Below, in pieces: positions 8,721-17,312 of a stretch of 64,000 bases of DNA. Positions within the stretch are counted from its first letter, which is position 1. Each line of letters opens with the position of its first letter. The position numbers were made by a program, and so were the translations under genes. The stretch is from JBBTCX01 sp964494205. GTDB taxonomy: Bacteria; Planctomycetota; Phycisphaerae; UBA1845. Location: NCBI GenBank assembly GCA_964494205.1, contig CAZBRD010000015.1, positions 52,078 through 116,077 on the forward strand, written 5' to 3'. The notes beneath the pieces are model-generated. The model ran no database searches. It saw only the letters and a list, made by a program, of their open reading frames with translations, and had not been told where the DNA came from.

Positions 8721-11700
8721 GTGATCAACAGCATTATTCAAGGCGCCCTGAAGCAGCGTTTCCTGGTTCTCGTCTGCGGCTTGGGCGTAGTCCTTTTCGG
8801 GGTGTACTCCACACTGCGCCTCAACATCGAGGCGTTTCCCGATGTAACGAACATTCAGGTCCAGATCAACACTGCCGTACCGGGTTTGGCCGCCGTGGAG
8901 GTAGAGAAGCTGGTCACCTTCCCGATCGAGTCGGTGATGAACGGATTGCCCGACGTCACCGAGGTCCGCTCGATCTCGAAAACGGGGCTCTCGGTCGTCA
9001 CGGTTGTCTTCAAGGATAGCGTGAATATCTATTTTGCTCGGCAACTGGCGCTCGAACGGGTGCAGGTCGCGAGGAGCCGAATTCCCGAAGGTCTGGGCGA
9101 GCCGGAGATCGGACCGATCTCGACCGGACTCGGCCAAATCTACAAGTACACCCTGGTCGGCGAAAACAAGTCGGCGATGGACTTGCGGACAATCAACGAT
9201 TGGTTCGTGAAATTCCAACTCAGGACCGTGCCGGGCGTGACGGACGTGCTCAGTTTCGGCGGCGAGGTGCGCCAGTACCAGGTTCGGGTCAATCCGAACA
9301 AGCTGATTGAATACAGGCTGACTCTGGAAGATCTTGAGGAAGCCATTCGGGCCAACAACCGCAACGCGGGCGGCTGGTACATTGAAGGCGATCAGGAGCA
9401 GCTTGTCGTCCGCGGGGAGGGTCTGATTCGTGGCAGCCGCGAGGGGCTTGTCGACATTGAGAATGTCGTCCTTAAGGCCGAACATGGAACGCCGGTTTAC
9501 GTTGAAGACGTGGCGGAGGTCGAGTACGGCGCCGAGATTCGTCAGGGCGCAGTCACGATGAACGGCAAAGGCGAAGTTGTCATGGGCATCGTGCTCCAGC
9601 TCAAGGGCGCCAACACGAAGCAAGTGATCGAGCGCGTGCGCGATAAAGTTGCGTCACTCCAGACGTCGCTGCCTCAAGGAGTGCAGATTGTCCCGGTGTA
9701 CGACCAGGCCGATCTAGTCGAGAAAGCGGTCGAGACGGTGCGCAAAGCGCTTACTGAAGCAGCCGTGCTCATCGTGATCGTGCTGTTTCTCTTTCTGTGG
9801 AACGCACCGTCAGCGCTTGTGGTCGTCTGCTCGATTCCGCTGTCAATGCTGATTGCCTTCGTCATGATGCGGTGGTACGGCCTCTCAGCGAATCTGCAGT
9901 CGCTGGGAGGATTGGCGATCGGCATCGGCATGATGGTGGATGGCTCGGTCGTCATGATGGAGAACATCATCCGCCATTTGGCCGAGCCGAACGTCCGCGG
10001 CGAACCGCTGGCGCATCGCGTGCGGGAGGCCGCGCAAGAAGTCGGACAGCCCGTATTTTTCGCAGTGCTCATCATCATCGTGGTGTTTCTGCCGCTTTTC
10101 ACGCTCCAAGGGGTCGAGGGCAAGCTTTTTAGCCCAATGGCCTTCACAATTGCTTTTGCAATGCTGGGCTCTCTGGTTGTGGCCTTGACCATCGTGCCGG
10201 TGCTTTCGGCGATCATCTTGCGCGGGAAGTTCAGCGAGAAGGACAACTTTCTCATGCGCTTCGTAAAGATGATCTACAGGCCCGCCCTGGGTTGGGCGCT
10301 GCGACATCGCTGGAGCGTGAGCGGAATCGCCGTGCTGGCGCTCACCAGCTCGTTGGCTGTCGTGCCGTTTCTTGGGACGGAGTTCGTGCCCGAACTTGAT
10401 GAGGGCACGATGAGCATCCGGGTGACGATGAACCCCAGCATTTCCTTGAACGAATCCAAGCGCATCGCCAATCACCTGGAGGCAAAGCTCATGAAGTATC
10501 CCGAGGTGACGTACGCCTTCAGCCAAATCGGGCGCGCCGAACTTGGCGGCGACCCGGAGCCCATCGCGAACAACGAGATCAACGTGGGACTCAAGCCGCA
10601 GGCCGAGTGGACCACCGCTCACTCGCGATCGGAACTGGTTCGGATCTTCGCGGACGACTTGGGCAAGTACCCGGGCATCCTGCTTAATTTCTCGCAGCCC
10701 ATCGCAACTCGGGTGGACGAACTCCTTTCCGGCGTGAAGGCCCAGCTCGCGATCAAGCTCTTTGGCGAGGACTTGGATGTACTCGAAAAGAAAGGCCGCG
10801 AAATCGAGGAAGCGATCAAGTTAACTCGCGGTGCATCGGACGTCCAGATGGAACAGATCAGCGGCGAGGCACAACTGGTCGTGCGGGCCGATCGCGATGC
10901 GCTGGCGCGCTACGGACTGAACGCGGGGCAGGTCATGGAGGTGGTCTCGACAGCGGTCGGCGGTAAGGCTGTCACCGATGTGCTGGAGGGTCAGAAGCGA
11001 TTCGCGGTGTACATCCGGATGGCCGAGCCATACCGCAACGATCTGGAATCCATTGGGAACCTATGGGTGTCCAGCCGTGACGGGGTTCACGTACCGCTCT
11101 CCCAAGTGGCGGACATACACCTGCTTCAGGGTCCCCCCACGGTGAGTCGCGAGGATGCGCAACGCCGAATCGTGATCCAGTGCAATGTGCGCGGTCGGGA
11201 CATGGGGGGGTTCGTCGCCCAAGCAAAGAAGGCCGTTGCGAATCGCGTGCGTTTGCCCGTTGGCTATTTCGTGACCTGGGGCGGGCAATTTGAGAACCAG
11301 CAGCGCGCGCAGAAAACGTTGATGATCGTTGTGCCCGTGTGCCTGGGGTTGATCTTCTTTCTTCTTTACATGTCTTTTAACTCCGTCAGGAACGCCCTTC
11401 TCATCATCCTCAACGTGCCGTTCGCCCTTGTTGGCGGCATCTTTGCGCTGGCCGTGTCCGGCCAATACTTGAGTGTCCCGTCCTCGGTGGGCTTCATTGC
11501 CCTATTCGGTGTGGCGGTACTCAACGGAGTCGTGATGGTGTCGTACTTCGAACAGCTTGCCCTCCAGGGCATGTCGCTCGATGAGGCTGTGACGCAGGGA
11601 GCCATGCTCCGCCTCCGACCGGTGCTAATGACCGCTACCGTAGCAAGCCTCGGGCTGATACCGCTTCTGCTCTCAACGGGAATCGGGTCGGAGGTCCAGC

Positions 11701-11816
11701 GCCCCTTGGCGACGGTGGTCGTCGGTGGGTTGACTTCTTCGACGTTGTTGACATTGCTCGTTCTCCCCGCGCTCTACCGGTGGTTCGCGCCGGCGCGGGT
11801 ACAGGTGGAAATCTGA
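8721..11816 (+). CDS. heavy-metal RND efflux pump, CusA/CzcA family, copy 2
   Basis: A 1031-residue inner-membrane RND pump of normal family length. It begins with a GTG start and the helix QRFLVLVCGLGVVLFGVY, followed by the family motif EAFPDVTNIQVQINT. TM4 reads AIGIGMMVDGSVVMMEN, unlike the DFG-type motif of copy 1, so the two pumps probably differ in substrate or class. There is no histidine-rich insert. The C-terminal half has the expected second set of membrane helices (SSVGFIALFGVAVLNGVV). It follows its adaptor by about 60 bases. With one outer-membrane channel upstream, the locus encodes two pump/adaptor pairs sharing a channel. Which metal each exports is not readable from the sequence. 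Confidence 0.93.
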   Translation: MINSIIQGALKQRFLVLVCGLGVVLFGVYSTLRLNIEAFPDVTNIQVQINTAVPGLAAVEVEKLVTFPIESVMNGLPDVTEVRSISKTGLSVVTVVFKDSVNIYFARQLALERVQVARSRIPEGLGEPEIGPISTGLGQIYKYTLVGENKSAMDLRTINDWFVKFQLRTVPGVTDVLSFGGEVRQYQVRVNPNKLIEYRLTLEDLEEAIRANNRNAGGWYIEGDQEQLVVRGEGLIRGSREGLVDIENVVLKAEHGTPVYVEDVAEVEYGAEIRQGAVTMNGKGEVVMGIVLQLKGANTKQVIERVRDKVASLQTSLPQGVQIVPVYDQADLVEKAVETVRKALTEAAVLIVIVLFLFLWNAPSALVVVCSIPLSMLIAFVMMRWYGLSANLQSLGGLAIGIGMMVDGSVVMMENIIRHLAEPNVRGEPLAHRVREAAQEVGQPVFFAVLIIIVVFLPLFTLQGVEGKLFSPMAFTIAFAMLGSLVVALTIVPVLSAIILRGKFSEKDNFLMRFVKMIYRPALGWALRHRWSVSGIAVLALTSSLAVVPFLGTEFVPELDEGTMSIRVTMNPSISLNESKRIANHLEAKLMKYPEVTYAFSQIGRAELGGDPEPIANNEINVGLKPQAEWTTAHSRSELVRIFADDLGKYPGILLNFSQPIATRVDELLSGVKAQLAIKLFGEDLDVLEKKGREIEEAIKLTRGASDVQMEQISGEAQLVVRADRDALARYGLNAGQVMEVVSTAVGGKAVTDVLEGQKRFAVYIRMAEPYRNDLESIGNLWVSSRDGVHVPLSQVADIHLLQGPPTVSREDAQRRIVIQCNVRGRDMGGFVAQAKKAVANRVRLPVGYFVTWGGQFENQQRAQKTLMIVVPVCLGLIFFLLYMSFNSVRNALLIILNVPFALVGGIFALAVSGQYLSVPSSVGFIALFGVAVLNGVVMVSYFEQLALQGMSLDEAVTQGAMLRLRPVLMTATVASLGLIPLLLSTGIGSEVQRPLATVVVGGLTSSTLLTLLVLPALYRWFAPARVQVEI

Positions 11817-11844
11817 CCTTGGCTCACCCCGAGAGGATCGTCGC

Positions 11845-12186
11845 ATGAAAGAGATCGAAGCGATCATTCGTCCCTACCGACTCGACGCGGTGCTCGACGC
11901 CCTACACTCGCATCCCGATCTACCGGGAGTAACGGTTTCGTTTGTCCGCGGTTTCGGCCGCACGGTCGGACGTTCGACAACTCCCGCACAGACTCCCATT
12001 CAATTCGGGACCGTCGAAATGGCTAAACTCGAATGCGTTGTGAACGACGACCAAGTCCCCGTGGTCGTGGGTATCATCCAAGCGGCCGCGTGCACACACA
12101 GCCCCGGCGATGGAAAGATCTTCGTTTACGACGTTCCCGAAGTGTTCAAGATCAGGACAGGTGACCGGCTTGAACGGATCGATTAG
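11845..12186 (+). CDS. PII-like protein associated with metal efflux (PII-NG-type)
   Basis: A 113-residue protein with the ferredoxin-like PII fold: MKEIEAIIRPYRLDAVLDAL at the N-terminus, a T-loop region that lacks the usual uridylylated Tyr context, and the C-terminal signature GDGKIFVYDVPEVFKIRTGDR. A PII-like subgroup (PII-NG) encoded beside CusABC-type heavy-metal efflux genes has been described, and the position directly behind an RND pump fits it. It probably senses a small ligand or metal and adjusts the pump, but the partner is unknown. A conventional nitrogen regulator is less likely because no glnA or amtB is nearby. It lies 28 bases after the pump gene and belongs to the same operon. 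Confidence 0.8.
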   Translation: MKEIEAIIRPYRLDAVLDALHSHPDLPGVTVSFVRGFGRTVGRSTTPAQTPIQFGTVEMAKLECVVNDDQVPVVVGIIQAAACTHSPGDGKIFVYDVPEVFKIRTGDRLERID

Positions 12187-12367
12187 GCGTAGCTGGCAGT
12201 GGGCTCCATTGGCCAAGCGAGCCGCAGCGCCGGAATTTGATCCGCGGGTTGCGACAGGGTGGACTATGCACGCTGCTGCTCAATTGCTAGGGAATGTGAT
12301 GAATGCGTCGAGTGCGAGCGCGCTGCTTAGAATTGTCGTGTCATCGTCGCATAATCCCAACTTGATT

Positions 12368-12478
12368 GGAAAGCACTCCGCTCGTCGGCCACATCCTCAT
12401 CCGGAGGCTTGGGAGGCCTCCGGCGACGCAATTCCGGCGATGAACACCTCTACGCTCGAATCGTCGCCGGAAAAAGGG
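12368..12478 (+). pseudogene. relic of the C-terminal tail of an RND pump gene
   Basis: In one forward frame these bases encode a segment of the pattern GKHxxxRPxPxPEAWEA followed by PxMNxSTxESSPxKG. This matches the last 35 or so residues of the copy 1 pump ending at 6935. There is no pump gene in front of it here. The homology continues downstream through the hairpin GCCGGC-GTGTG-GCCGGC into the second histidine-rich peptide gene. The stretch is best explained as the end of a duplicated pump/peptide unit whose pump was lost. Confidence 0.6.
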
Positions 12479-12561
12479 AGGGGGTTGACGGTCTCCGCCG
12501 GCGTGTGGCCGGCGGTCTGTTCACAAGTGTTACACGTTCGTTGCTTCAAATGGGGAATGGT

Positions 12562-12822
12562 ATGAGAGGTTTGAATCGTTCTGGTCTCGTCGCCGGCATC
12601 GCGATTGGCATCACCCTTGCCGCAATCGGCGGAAATCTTTTAGCTCAAACAGGAGCCCAACCGGTCAAGAGCGAGACGCAGTATTTCGTGACCGGCGAAG
12701 GCGATGACTCCCACCTCTGGGTGCGTGAAGGCACGAAGCTTCGCTGTGTAGGGCATGGCGAATGCAAGGCCCACGGGGATCACGAGGGCCACGACCATGG
12801 CAAGGAAGGGAAGAAGCCGTAA
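12562..12822 (+). CDS. exported histidine-rich peptide, 86 residues, copy 2
   Basis: Paralogue of the peptide at 7007-7267, same length and differing at roughly ten positions. It keeps the signal/anchor segment (VAGIAIGITLAAIGGNLLAQ), the QYFVTGEGDD core and the Cys/His tail (GHGECKAHGDHEGHDH). The upstream DNA is also related to that of copy 1, including a degraded end of an RND gene. It sits between the PII-like gene and the metal P-type ATPase. The preservation of the mature peptide against more diverged flanks suggests selection on the peptide. Likely role: periplasmic metal binding. Several upstream in-frame starts exist, but ATG 12562 aligns with copy 1. Confidence 0.75.
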   Translation: MRGLNRSGLVAGIAIGITLAAIGGNLLAQTGAQPVKSETQYFVTGEGDDSHLWVREGTKLRCVGHGECKAHGDHEGHDHGKEGKKP

Positions 12823-12976
12823 CTAAAACAGGCGAATGGGAAAAGGTTTTTAGTGGGCCGCGACGACGGGACGCCAAGCGTGCGGAGCTATTTCAGCCGC
12901 GCGCACGAGAGATAGGGGGCATGCCCTAAACGCGCGCCGCCGATAGATATCGATTCCCTGACGATTGGCTCAAGTC

Positions 12977-15163
12977 ATGGAAAGCAAAAAATCAACGTTC
13001 GTGATTGAGGAGCTTGACTGCGCCGCGGAGGAATCCACCGCCCGCGCCCGGCTTCTGCGCCTCAAGGGTGTGGAAGAACTTCAATTCAACATATTCAACC
13101 GCAAGCTGACCGTTCGGCACGGACTTCCCGACGACCGTCCGATCGTCATCGCGCTGCGCGAAGTAGGCCTGACGGCCAAGTCCATTGAACCAGCAGTGAT
13201 TGGAGGCGGCTTAGTTTCGCGCACTGAACCCAAGCACGCCACACCGGCGCACGCAACTCGTAGTCAAATTGTGATCCTGGCCCTTTCAGGCATCATGGCC
13301 CTTGCCGCCGAGCTTGTGGCATGGAAGAGCGGAACGGAAACGTCCCGACTAATCATCGGGCTCGCAATCGGTTCCATTCTCTTGGGCGGGCTGCCCACGT
13401 TGCGCAAGGGTCTCCTGGCCTTGCGGAGCCTTACCCTCAACATCAATTCTCTTATGACTGTCGCGGTCATTGGCGCGTGCGTCATTGGCGAATGGCCTGA
13501 GGCCGCGGTCGTGGTCTTTCTCTTTTCGCTCGCCGAGCTTGTGGAACGCTTCTCGCTCGACCGTGCCCGCAACGCGGTGCGGGCCCTGATGGAGATGGCC
13601 CCCGAAGTGGCCAGAGTCAGACAACCGGACGATTCGTGGAAGGAAATCCCGGCCGGCGAGGTCGCTGTCGGCACCATTGTCCGCGTCAAATCCGGCGAAC
13701 GTCTACCTCTAGATGGGGTGATTGTTGCGGGCGCGTCGGCGGTGAATCAGGCGCCGGTGACCGGCGAAAGCGTGCCCGTGGACAAATCGGTGGGAGACCA
13801 AGTGTTTGCGGGAACGATCAACGGCAACGGCGTTCTGGAGTTCCGCACCACCGGCGGCAAGGACGATACGACCATCGCTCGCATCATCCGCACGGTGCAG
13901 GAAGCCCAGGCCAGCCGCGCCCCAACGCAGCGCTTCGTAGACAACTTCGCCCGCTTCTACACCCCGATCATCTTCGTCCTGGCGGTGCTGTTCGCGGTGG
14001 TCCCCTGGCTCTTCTTCAAACAGCCGTTCACTCCGTGGCTTTACAAGGCCCTGGTCCTCCTCGTCATCGCGTGCCCGTGCGCCCTCGTGATCTCGACTCC
14101 CGTAACCGTCGTAAGCGGTCTGGCCGTAGCCGCACGTCGAGGCATCCTCATTAAAGGCGGCGTGTATCTGGAGGAAGGGCGCAAGCTCAAGGTAATTGCC
14201 TTGGACAAGACTGGGACCATCACGGAAGGAAGGCCAAAGCTCACCGACGTCATGCCGCTAAGTGAAAGAAACGCCGACGAAGTACTGCGCATCGCGGCAA
14301 GCCTTGATGCGGGCTCGGACCATCCCGTGGCCCGGGCAGTCGTCGCTGCCTGGGACGAAGCCAAGGCCGCCTCCCGCGGCCCGTTCTTGCCCGTTGACGG
14401 GTTCATGTCCCTCACGGCCCGCGGCGTTGAGGGGACCATCCAAGGCGAAAAGCATTTTGTGGGCAACCACCGCCTGGCCGAGGAGCGCGGGGTCTGCTCG
14501 CCTGAGATCGAAGCCGCCTTGGCCGAACTCGAATCACAAGGAAAGACCGCTATCGTGGCTGCATCGTTGCGGGAGGTCCTGGGGGTCCTGGCGGTTGCCG
14601 ATACTCCGCGGCAAACGAGCGTGGATGCTCTGCGCGACCTGCATGCCTTGGGTCTGCGCAGCGTCATGCTTACGGGGGACAATCAAAAGACTGCTGACAC
14701 GATTGCCAAGACCGTGGGCATCGACGACGCCCGCGGTAATCTTCTTCCCGAGGAGAAGCTAACCGCGATCGAGGAGCTTGTCGCTCGCTGGGGGAGCGTC
14801 GGCATGGTAGGCGACGGGATTAACGACGCCCCGGCTCTGGCCAAGGCCACGATCGGATTCGCCATGGGAGCCGCTGGTACGGACGTGGCGCTGGAGACAG
14901 CTGATGTGGCCCTGATGGCCGACGATCTCCACGCACTCCCGGAGTTCATTCGCTTGAGCCGGCGGACCCGGCGGATACTCGTGCAGAACATCGCGCTTTC
15001 GGTTGCCACGAAGTTCATCTTCTTCGCGCTTGCGATCTTTGGCGCCGCAACGCTTTGGACCGCCATCGCAGCCGACATGGGGGCGTCCTTGTTGGTCACC
15101 TTCAATGGTCTAAGGCAGCTTCGTCCAGCGCGTTCCGTGATACGTAGCCCACGGTCGACCTGA
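12977..15163 (+). CDS. heavy-metal P1B-type ATPase (ZntA/CadA-like)
   Basis: A 728-residue ATP-driven exporter expected to move Zn, Cd, Pb or Co ions across the inner membrane. It has an N-terminal HMA-like domain with a single Cys (LDCAAEE, about residue 15) in place of a CxxC pair. Further motifs are the transport-site CPC (Cys366-Pro-Cys368), the phosphorylation motif DKTGT (Asp410), SDHPVA in the nucleotide domain and GDGIND near residue 612. The CPC site with an HMA of the DCAAEE kind points to the Zn/Cd/Pb group rather than Cu/Ag. An in-frame TTG at 12965 could extend it by four residues; neither start has a clear ribosome binding site. It would feed metal into the periplasm for the RND systems upstream. 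Confidence 0.92.
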   Translation: MESKKSTFVIEELDCAAEESTARARLLRLKGVEELQFNIFNRKLTVRHGLPDDRPIVIALREVGLTAKSIEPAVIGGGLVSRTEPKHATPAHATRSQIVILALSGIMALAAELVAWKSGTETSRLIIGLAIGSILLGGLPTLRKGLLALRSLTLNINSLMTVAVIGACVIGEWPEAAVVVFLFSLAELVERFSLDRARNAVRALMEMAPEVARVRQPDDSWKEIPAGEVAVGTIVRVKSGERLPLDGVIVAGASAVNQAPVTGESVPVDKSVGDQVFAGTINGNGVLEFRTTGGKDDTTIARIIRTVQEAQASRAPTQRFVDNFARFYTPIIFVLAVLFAVVPWLFFKQPFTPWLYKALVLLVIACPCALVISTPVTVVSGLAVAARRGILIKGGVYLEEGRKLKVIALDKTGTITEGRPKLTDVMPLSERNADEVLRIAASLDAGSDHPVARAVVAAWDEAKAASRGPFLPVDGFMSLTARGVEGTIQGEKHFVGNHRLAEERGVCSPEIEAALAELESQGKTAIVAASLREVLGVLAVADTPRQTSVDALRDLHALGLRSVMLTGDNQKTADTIAKTVGIDDARGNLLPEEKLTAIEELVARWGSVGMVGDGINDAPALAKATIGFAMGAAGTDVALETADVALMADDLHALPEFIRLSRRTRRILVQNIALSVATKFIFFALAIFGAATLWTAIAADMGASLLVTFNGLRQLRPARSVIRSPRST

Positions 15164-15193
15164 CCAGCCCAGATTGGCGGGGGATGGTCCCTC

Positions 15194-15724
15194 ATGAAGA
15201 AACGCACGGAAAAGTCCATGACTTGGACGCTGGGGATCCTAGTGGGATCACAGTTCCTGTTGGTCTTGCTTTTCTTTCTTCTCCGGCCCGGCGACACCGA
15301 TCTTTTCAGCAAGGGGACCTTACGCCTCGAAACAGGTCCGTCAGCCGAAACGTCCCTTCTCCTCGCCCACGCCCATCCTCGCGGCGATTCACTGTTTATC
15401 CAGGGGCGGTTGCGCGCGGAATCAGACACTTCCATCGAACAGAAGGGAACCATTCGTATCAGCGTCGTTTCGCCTGACGGCGCGATCCTCGAAGAGGCCT
15501 CAGGCGTTTACCAGCTCTCTCGTTCCCTAGAAGGGGCGGCGGGTCATTCTCCGTGGGTTTGGCGAGAATTCCTCCCAAGAATAGCACAGTTCGAATTACC
15601 TGGGGACCCGATATCTAAAGGCCAGATTCGGCTACATCGAACGACGCGGGCTCATCTGAACCCTGATACATGTCCGAAAAGATGGGCTGCCGAATCCGCT
15701 ACACCCGAACCGTCAACCATGTGA
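15194..15724 (+). CDS. membrane-anchored periplasmic protein, unknown function
   Basis: 176 residues: a short basic N-terminus, one hydrophobic helix (TLGILVGSQFLLVLLFFLL) and then a hydrophilic region rich in beta-prone segments (GTIRISVVSPDGAIL, VYQLSR) ending in a low-complexity tail. It should be a single-pass inner-membrane protein facing the periplasm. I do not recognise a family. It follows the metal ATPase by about 30 bases on the same strand with a G-rich ribosome binding site before ATG 15194, so it is probably part of the metal operon. The region between residues 30 and 120 looks like one small beta-rich domain. Confidence 0.6.
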   Translation: MKKRTEKSMTWTLGILVGSQFLLVLLFFLLRPGDTDLFSKGTLRLETGPSAETSLLLAHAHPRGDSLFIQGRLRAESDTSIEQKGTIRISVVSPDGAILEEASGVYQLSRSLEGAAGHSPWVWREFLPRIAQFELPGDPISKGQIRLHRTTRAHLNPDTCPKRWAAESATPEPSTM

Positions 15725-15846
15725 AACCGATTTGCAACAGCACGCGCACAGCCCAACGCAACCGCCCCGGATGTGTCTAGATGCGGTAAGCGCCTGCGTA
15801 GGGACTCGGCTGGCATGCTGGGCGCGGGAGCTATAGGAGATTTGTC

Positions 15847-16203
15847 ATGATCCGTACAAGAATTCGTACCTTGGTGGTTGCGGGGCTGGCCGTAGTCGCA
15901 ATCGGCACGCTGGCATCGACGGCCAACGCCCAATACGTGAGTGGAACGTGCGGCTCGAGTCCGGCGGGAGGGTACGCTCCACGCGCATATTATCCGCAAG
16001 CCTATTATCCGCCAGTTGGGGTCTACGCTCCGCCGGTGAACTACCCGCCACCCGTGGTGGTCTACACTCAGTCGCGGCCCGTGTACCGCTCGTATTCCTT
16101 CGGGGTGAACTTCGGTTACGGCGGTCGTCATTGGGGCGACAGCCCTGGTTTCAGGAGTAACCACGCTAATCGAGGCGGGCACCGCGGGGGCGGGCATCAC
16201 TGA
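15847..16203 (+). CDS. secreted Tyr/Pro/Gly-rich protein, 118 residues
   Basis: A clear signal peptide (RIRTLVVAGLAVVAIGTLAS, cleavage after TANA) leads to a low-complexity mature protein of Tyr-Pro repeats (AYYPQAYYPP, YAPPVNYPPP). Its C-terminus is Gly/His-rich (SNHANRGGHRGGGHH). GGAGAT lies just before the ATG. Such proteins are often envelope-associated or bind metal through the His tail, which fits the neighbouring metal genes, but this is inference from composition. It is the last plus-strand gene of the metal region and converges on the minus-strand genes that follow. Confidence 0.65.
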   Translation: MIRTRIRTLVVAGLAVVAIGTLASTANAQYVSGTCGSSPAGGYAPRAYYPQAYYPPVGVYAPPVNYPPPVVVYTQSRPVYRSYSFGVNFGYGGRHWGDSPGFRSNHANRGGHRGGGHH

Positions 16204-16227
16204 TCGGACAGTCAGCGCATAGCTGCC

Positions 16228-17211
16228 TCATCGCCCGAATCGCGTTGAGCTTGGCGCGGTCGGGCATTGGCATCGCGATGTCACCGGTTCTCGCACTTTC
16301 TCCTCACGCTTCGTCTTCAGTTCGTCGACGATCCAAAGCATGCGGACGATGACGTCGTTGATGACTGTCTCCAAGGGCTTTCGACTGCTGTCGCGCCAAG
16401 TCGCCGACGAGCAATAGAAGCCATGCCCCGCCACAGTGAACTCCATTTGACCGCACGGCTCGAATTCCCATTTCTTGTACCATTCCAGACTCGGATACTT
16501 CTTTTTCCGTTCGCGCTCCTCAGCCGTCAGGACATGTTGCTTTCGCTTAGATCGCTCGAACATGTGAAAAGAGAGCTCTTCTCCCAGCATCTTGAGGCAA
16601 AGTCCCTTATCGTATCCCTGATCCTTGTAGTTAAACTCGTAACCGCGGCTCTCCAGCGCACAGACTAACGTGTTGAAAAATCGTACGCAGCGGTTGACGC
16701 TGTCGGGACCAATGTTCACGCTCAGGAACTCTCCGGAGTGCGACGAAGTACCGACGCGACCAAACGATTCCCCGAAGTGATCCGGTTTTGCGTCCTTGAG
16801 CGCACGATACGTGTTCGCCACGATTTTAGGCATTTTCCCACCGAGTTCGCCGACCTCGATGCGCGGCGCTTTCTTTTCCCGCTCCAGTGCGTCGGCGACT
16901 TCAGCGTGCTTGGGTGTTTCTTCATCGTGCAACTCTGCTGCATCTATCAGAGTAGGTGGCTCAAAGCGTATCGTGTCCGATGAGTCATCGTTCGCGGTCG
17001 GCAGATCCGGCACACGCCCGGCCTTGCCATGCTGTTTCTTCGACCAGTAGCCTGCGGCCGGTGTGGGAATTTTGTAGCCGTGACAGATTTTGCGGAGCCC
17101 TACGTCAGAAAGGCCAACATCTTTCGCCAGCCGAATCATCGGGGTAGTCCAGACCTTCTCGAAAAGTTGTTGCCGCGTCAGTACGACGGTGGAGGACTCT
17201 TGTTGGAGCAT
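16228..17211 (-). CDS. conserved hypothetical protein with N-terminal HTH-like segment
   Basis: 327 residues. The N-terminal pattern (LTRQQLFEKVWTTPMIRLAK, then VGLSDVGLRKICHGYKIPTP and AAGYWSKKQHGK) looks like a compact helix-turn-helix-type recognition segment followed by a conserved GYW. Similar uncharacterised proteins occur in many bacteria, often in accessory DNA. The middle is charged; the C-terminal half has Trp/Tyr-rich segments (SLEWYKKWEFEPCG, FTVAGHGFYCSS) and ends in a basic helix. GGAG precedes the start. It is downstream of the Fic gene on the same strand, about 100 bases away. No catalytic motif is apparent; a DNA-associated function is a guess. Confidence 0.65.
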   Translation of the reverse strand: MLQQESSTVVLTRQQLFEKVWTTPMIRLAKDVGLSDVGLRKICHGYKIPTPAAGYWSKKQHGKAGRVPDLPTANDDSSDTIRFEPPTLIDAAELHDEETPKHAEVADALEREKKAPRIEVGELGGKMPKIVANTYRALKDAKPDHFGESFGRVGTSSHSGEFLSVNIGPDSVNRCVRFFNTLVCALESRGYEFNYKDQGYDKGLCLKMLGEELSFHMFERSKRKQHVLTAEERERKKKYPSLEWYKKWEFEPCGQMEFTVAGHGFYCSSATWRDSSRKPLETVINDVIVRMLWIVDELKTKREEKVREPVTSRCQCPTAPSSTRFGR

Positions 17212-17312
17212 CGCCAGTTCTCCGGTGTAGCACGATCCAAAACTGATCTTGTCGATATGGTGGGTTGCGCTTCAGCACGATTACAGCATTCGTGCGAAAC
17301 GCCGACCGCTTG

